Assembly (NCBI RefSeq): GCF_004664715.2
Contig: NC_051063.1
Span: 74,840,018 to 74,904,017 of the forward strand
Direction: 5' to 3'
DNA: 64,000 nucleotides
Source: Peromyscus leucopus
Taxonomy: Eukaryota; Chordata; Mammalia; Rodentia; Cricetidae
The position numbers were made by a program, and so were the translations under genes. Position 1 is the first letter of the stretch; each line of letters starts with the position of its first letter. The notes under the pieces are model-generated. The model was not told where the DNA came from, did not search any database, and worked only from the letters and a program-made list of their open reading frames with translations. This document shows positions 63,786 to 64,000 of the stretch, piece after piece.

Positions 63786-64000
63786 GGGTGAGTTATTGGC
63801 AGCATGGCAGATGTCCTGACGGAGGCCAAGAAGGAACAAACGTGAAAACAACGCGTAAACTAAAAGAGGGGTGAGTGGGAGCAGGGCTCTCTAAGGGCCT
63901 TTGTGCTCTCTGGATAATGGGCAAAGCACTAATTTACCTGAGAGTGTGACAAGGCAAGGACAGTGGTGTCAACTTACAGGTAATAGGTACATAAGGAGGA
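63786..64000. other. No feature recognised
   Basis: Unique-looking sequence running to the window end. Confidence 0.4.

Noticed and set aside
1..64000. Bacterial or phage-type systems, tRNA or rRNA genes
   Set aside because: Dense rodent SINEs, LINEs and LTRs show mammalian nuclear DNA. No cloverleaf apart from SINE-derived tRNA-like heads was seen.

Overview
This window looks like mammalian nuclear DNA from a rodent, most likely a cricetid (hamster, vole or deer-mouse group). The lineage evidence is the SINE content: B1, B2, B3, ID and fused B1/ID (B4-like) elements, with a B1 copy at 21809-21986 whose 3' half carries the variant I associate with cricetids, plus rodent MaLR LTRs and one URR1-like hAT element. 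Species cannot be settled by eye. I find no protein-coding gene, exon, tRNA, rRNA or CRISPR array that I can support. The open frames present are short, many run through microsatellites or SINEs, and none reads as a known protein. The window is therefore best read as intergenic or deep-intron DNA.

Layout. 0-9.9 kb: a B1/ID fusion, B3 and B2 SINEs, a (TCTA)n block, an L2 tail, then an old antisense L1 (about 5.5-8.4 kb) split by a TG/CG tract with a B3, a B2 and a B4. 9.9-13.5 kb: an LTR on the minus strand and a stack of MaLR LTRs. 13.5-21.3 kb: GC-richer and free of young SINEs, holding MIR, L2 and MaLR remnants, a three-site GATA cluster, CTCF-like motifs and a small CpG cluster; it is the best regulatory candidate here. 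21.3-28.6 kb: B1 copies, an L1M tail, an ID inserted in a MIR with a perfect 13-bp target duplication, a composite B1-containing element, and a retroposed mRNA 3' end of unknown parent. 28.6-36 kb: a 16-bp minisatellite, repeat-poor sequence that may hold conserved elements, an L1M tail, and a complete URR1-like DNA element. 36-50 kb: SINE-dense, with B3/B2 trains, nested B3/B2, Tigger-like fragments, a B1 with a 146-bp pure purine tail, and a second copy of the 9.9-kb LTR family in the opposite orientation. 50-57 kb: mostly unique, with strong G-quadruplex motifs, a CpG cluster and purine-rich tracts. 57-64 kb: a second, inverted copy of the composite element, a GTA/GTT trinucleotide tract, MaLR LTRs, paired B1s, a pyrimidine tract and a B3.

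There is no operon or pathway to describe. The biology on view is repeated retroposition, with several insertions dated relative to one another by nesting and by target-site duplications, plus sequence features that could act as regulatory or structural DNA. Repeat family names come from memory of consensus sequences, not from a database search; those I am unsure of are marked. I did not find an undescribed biological system.
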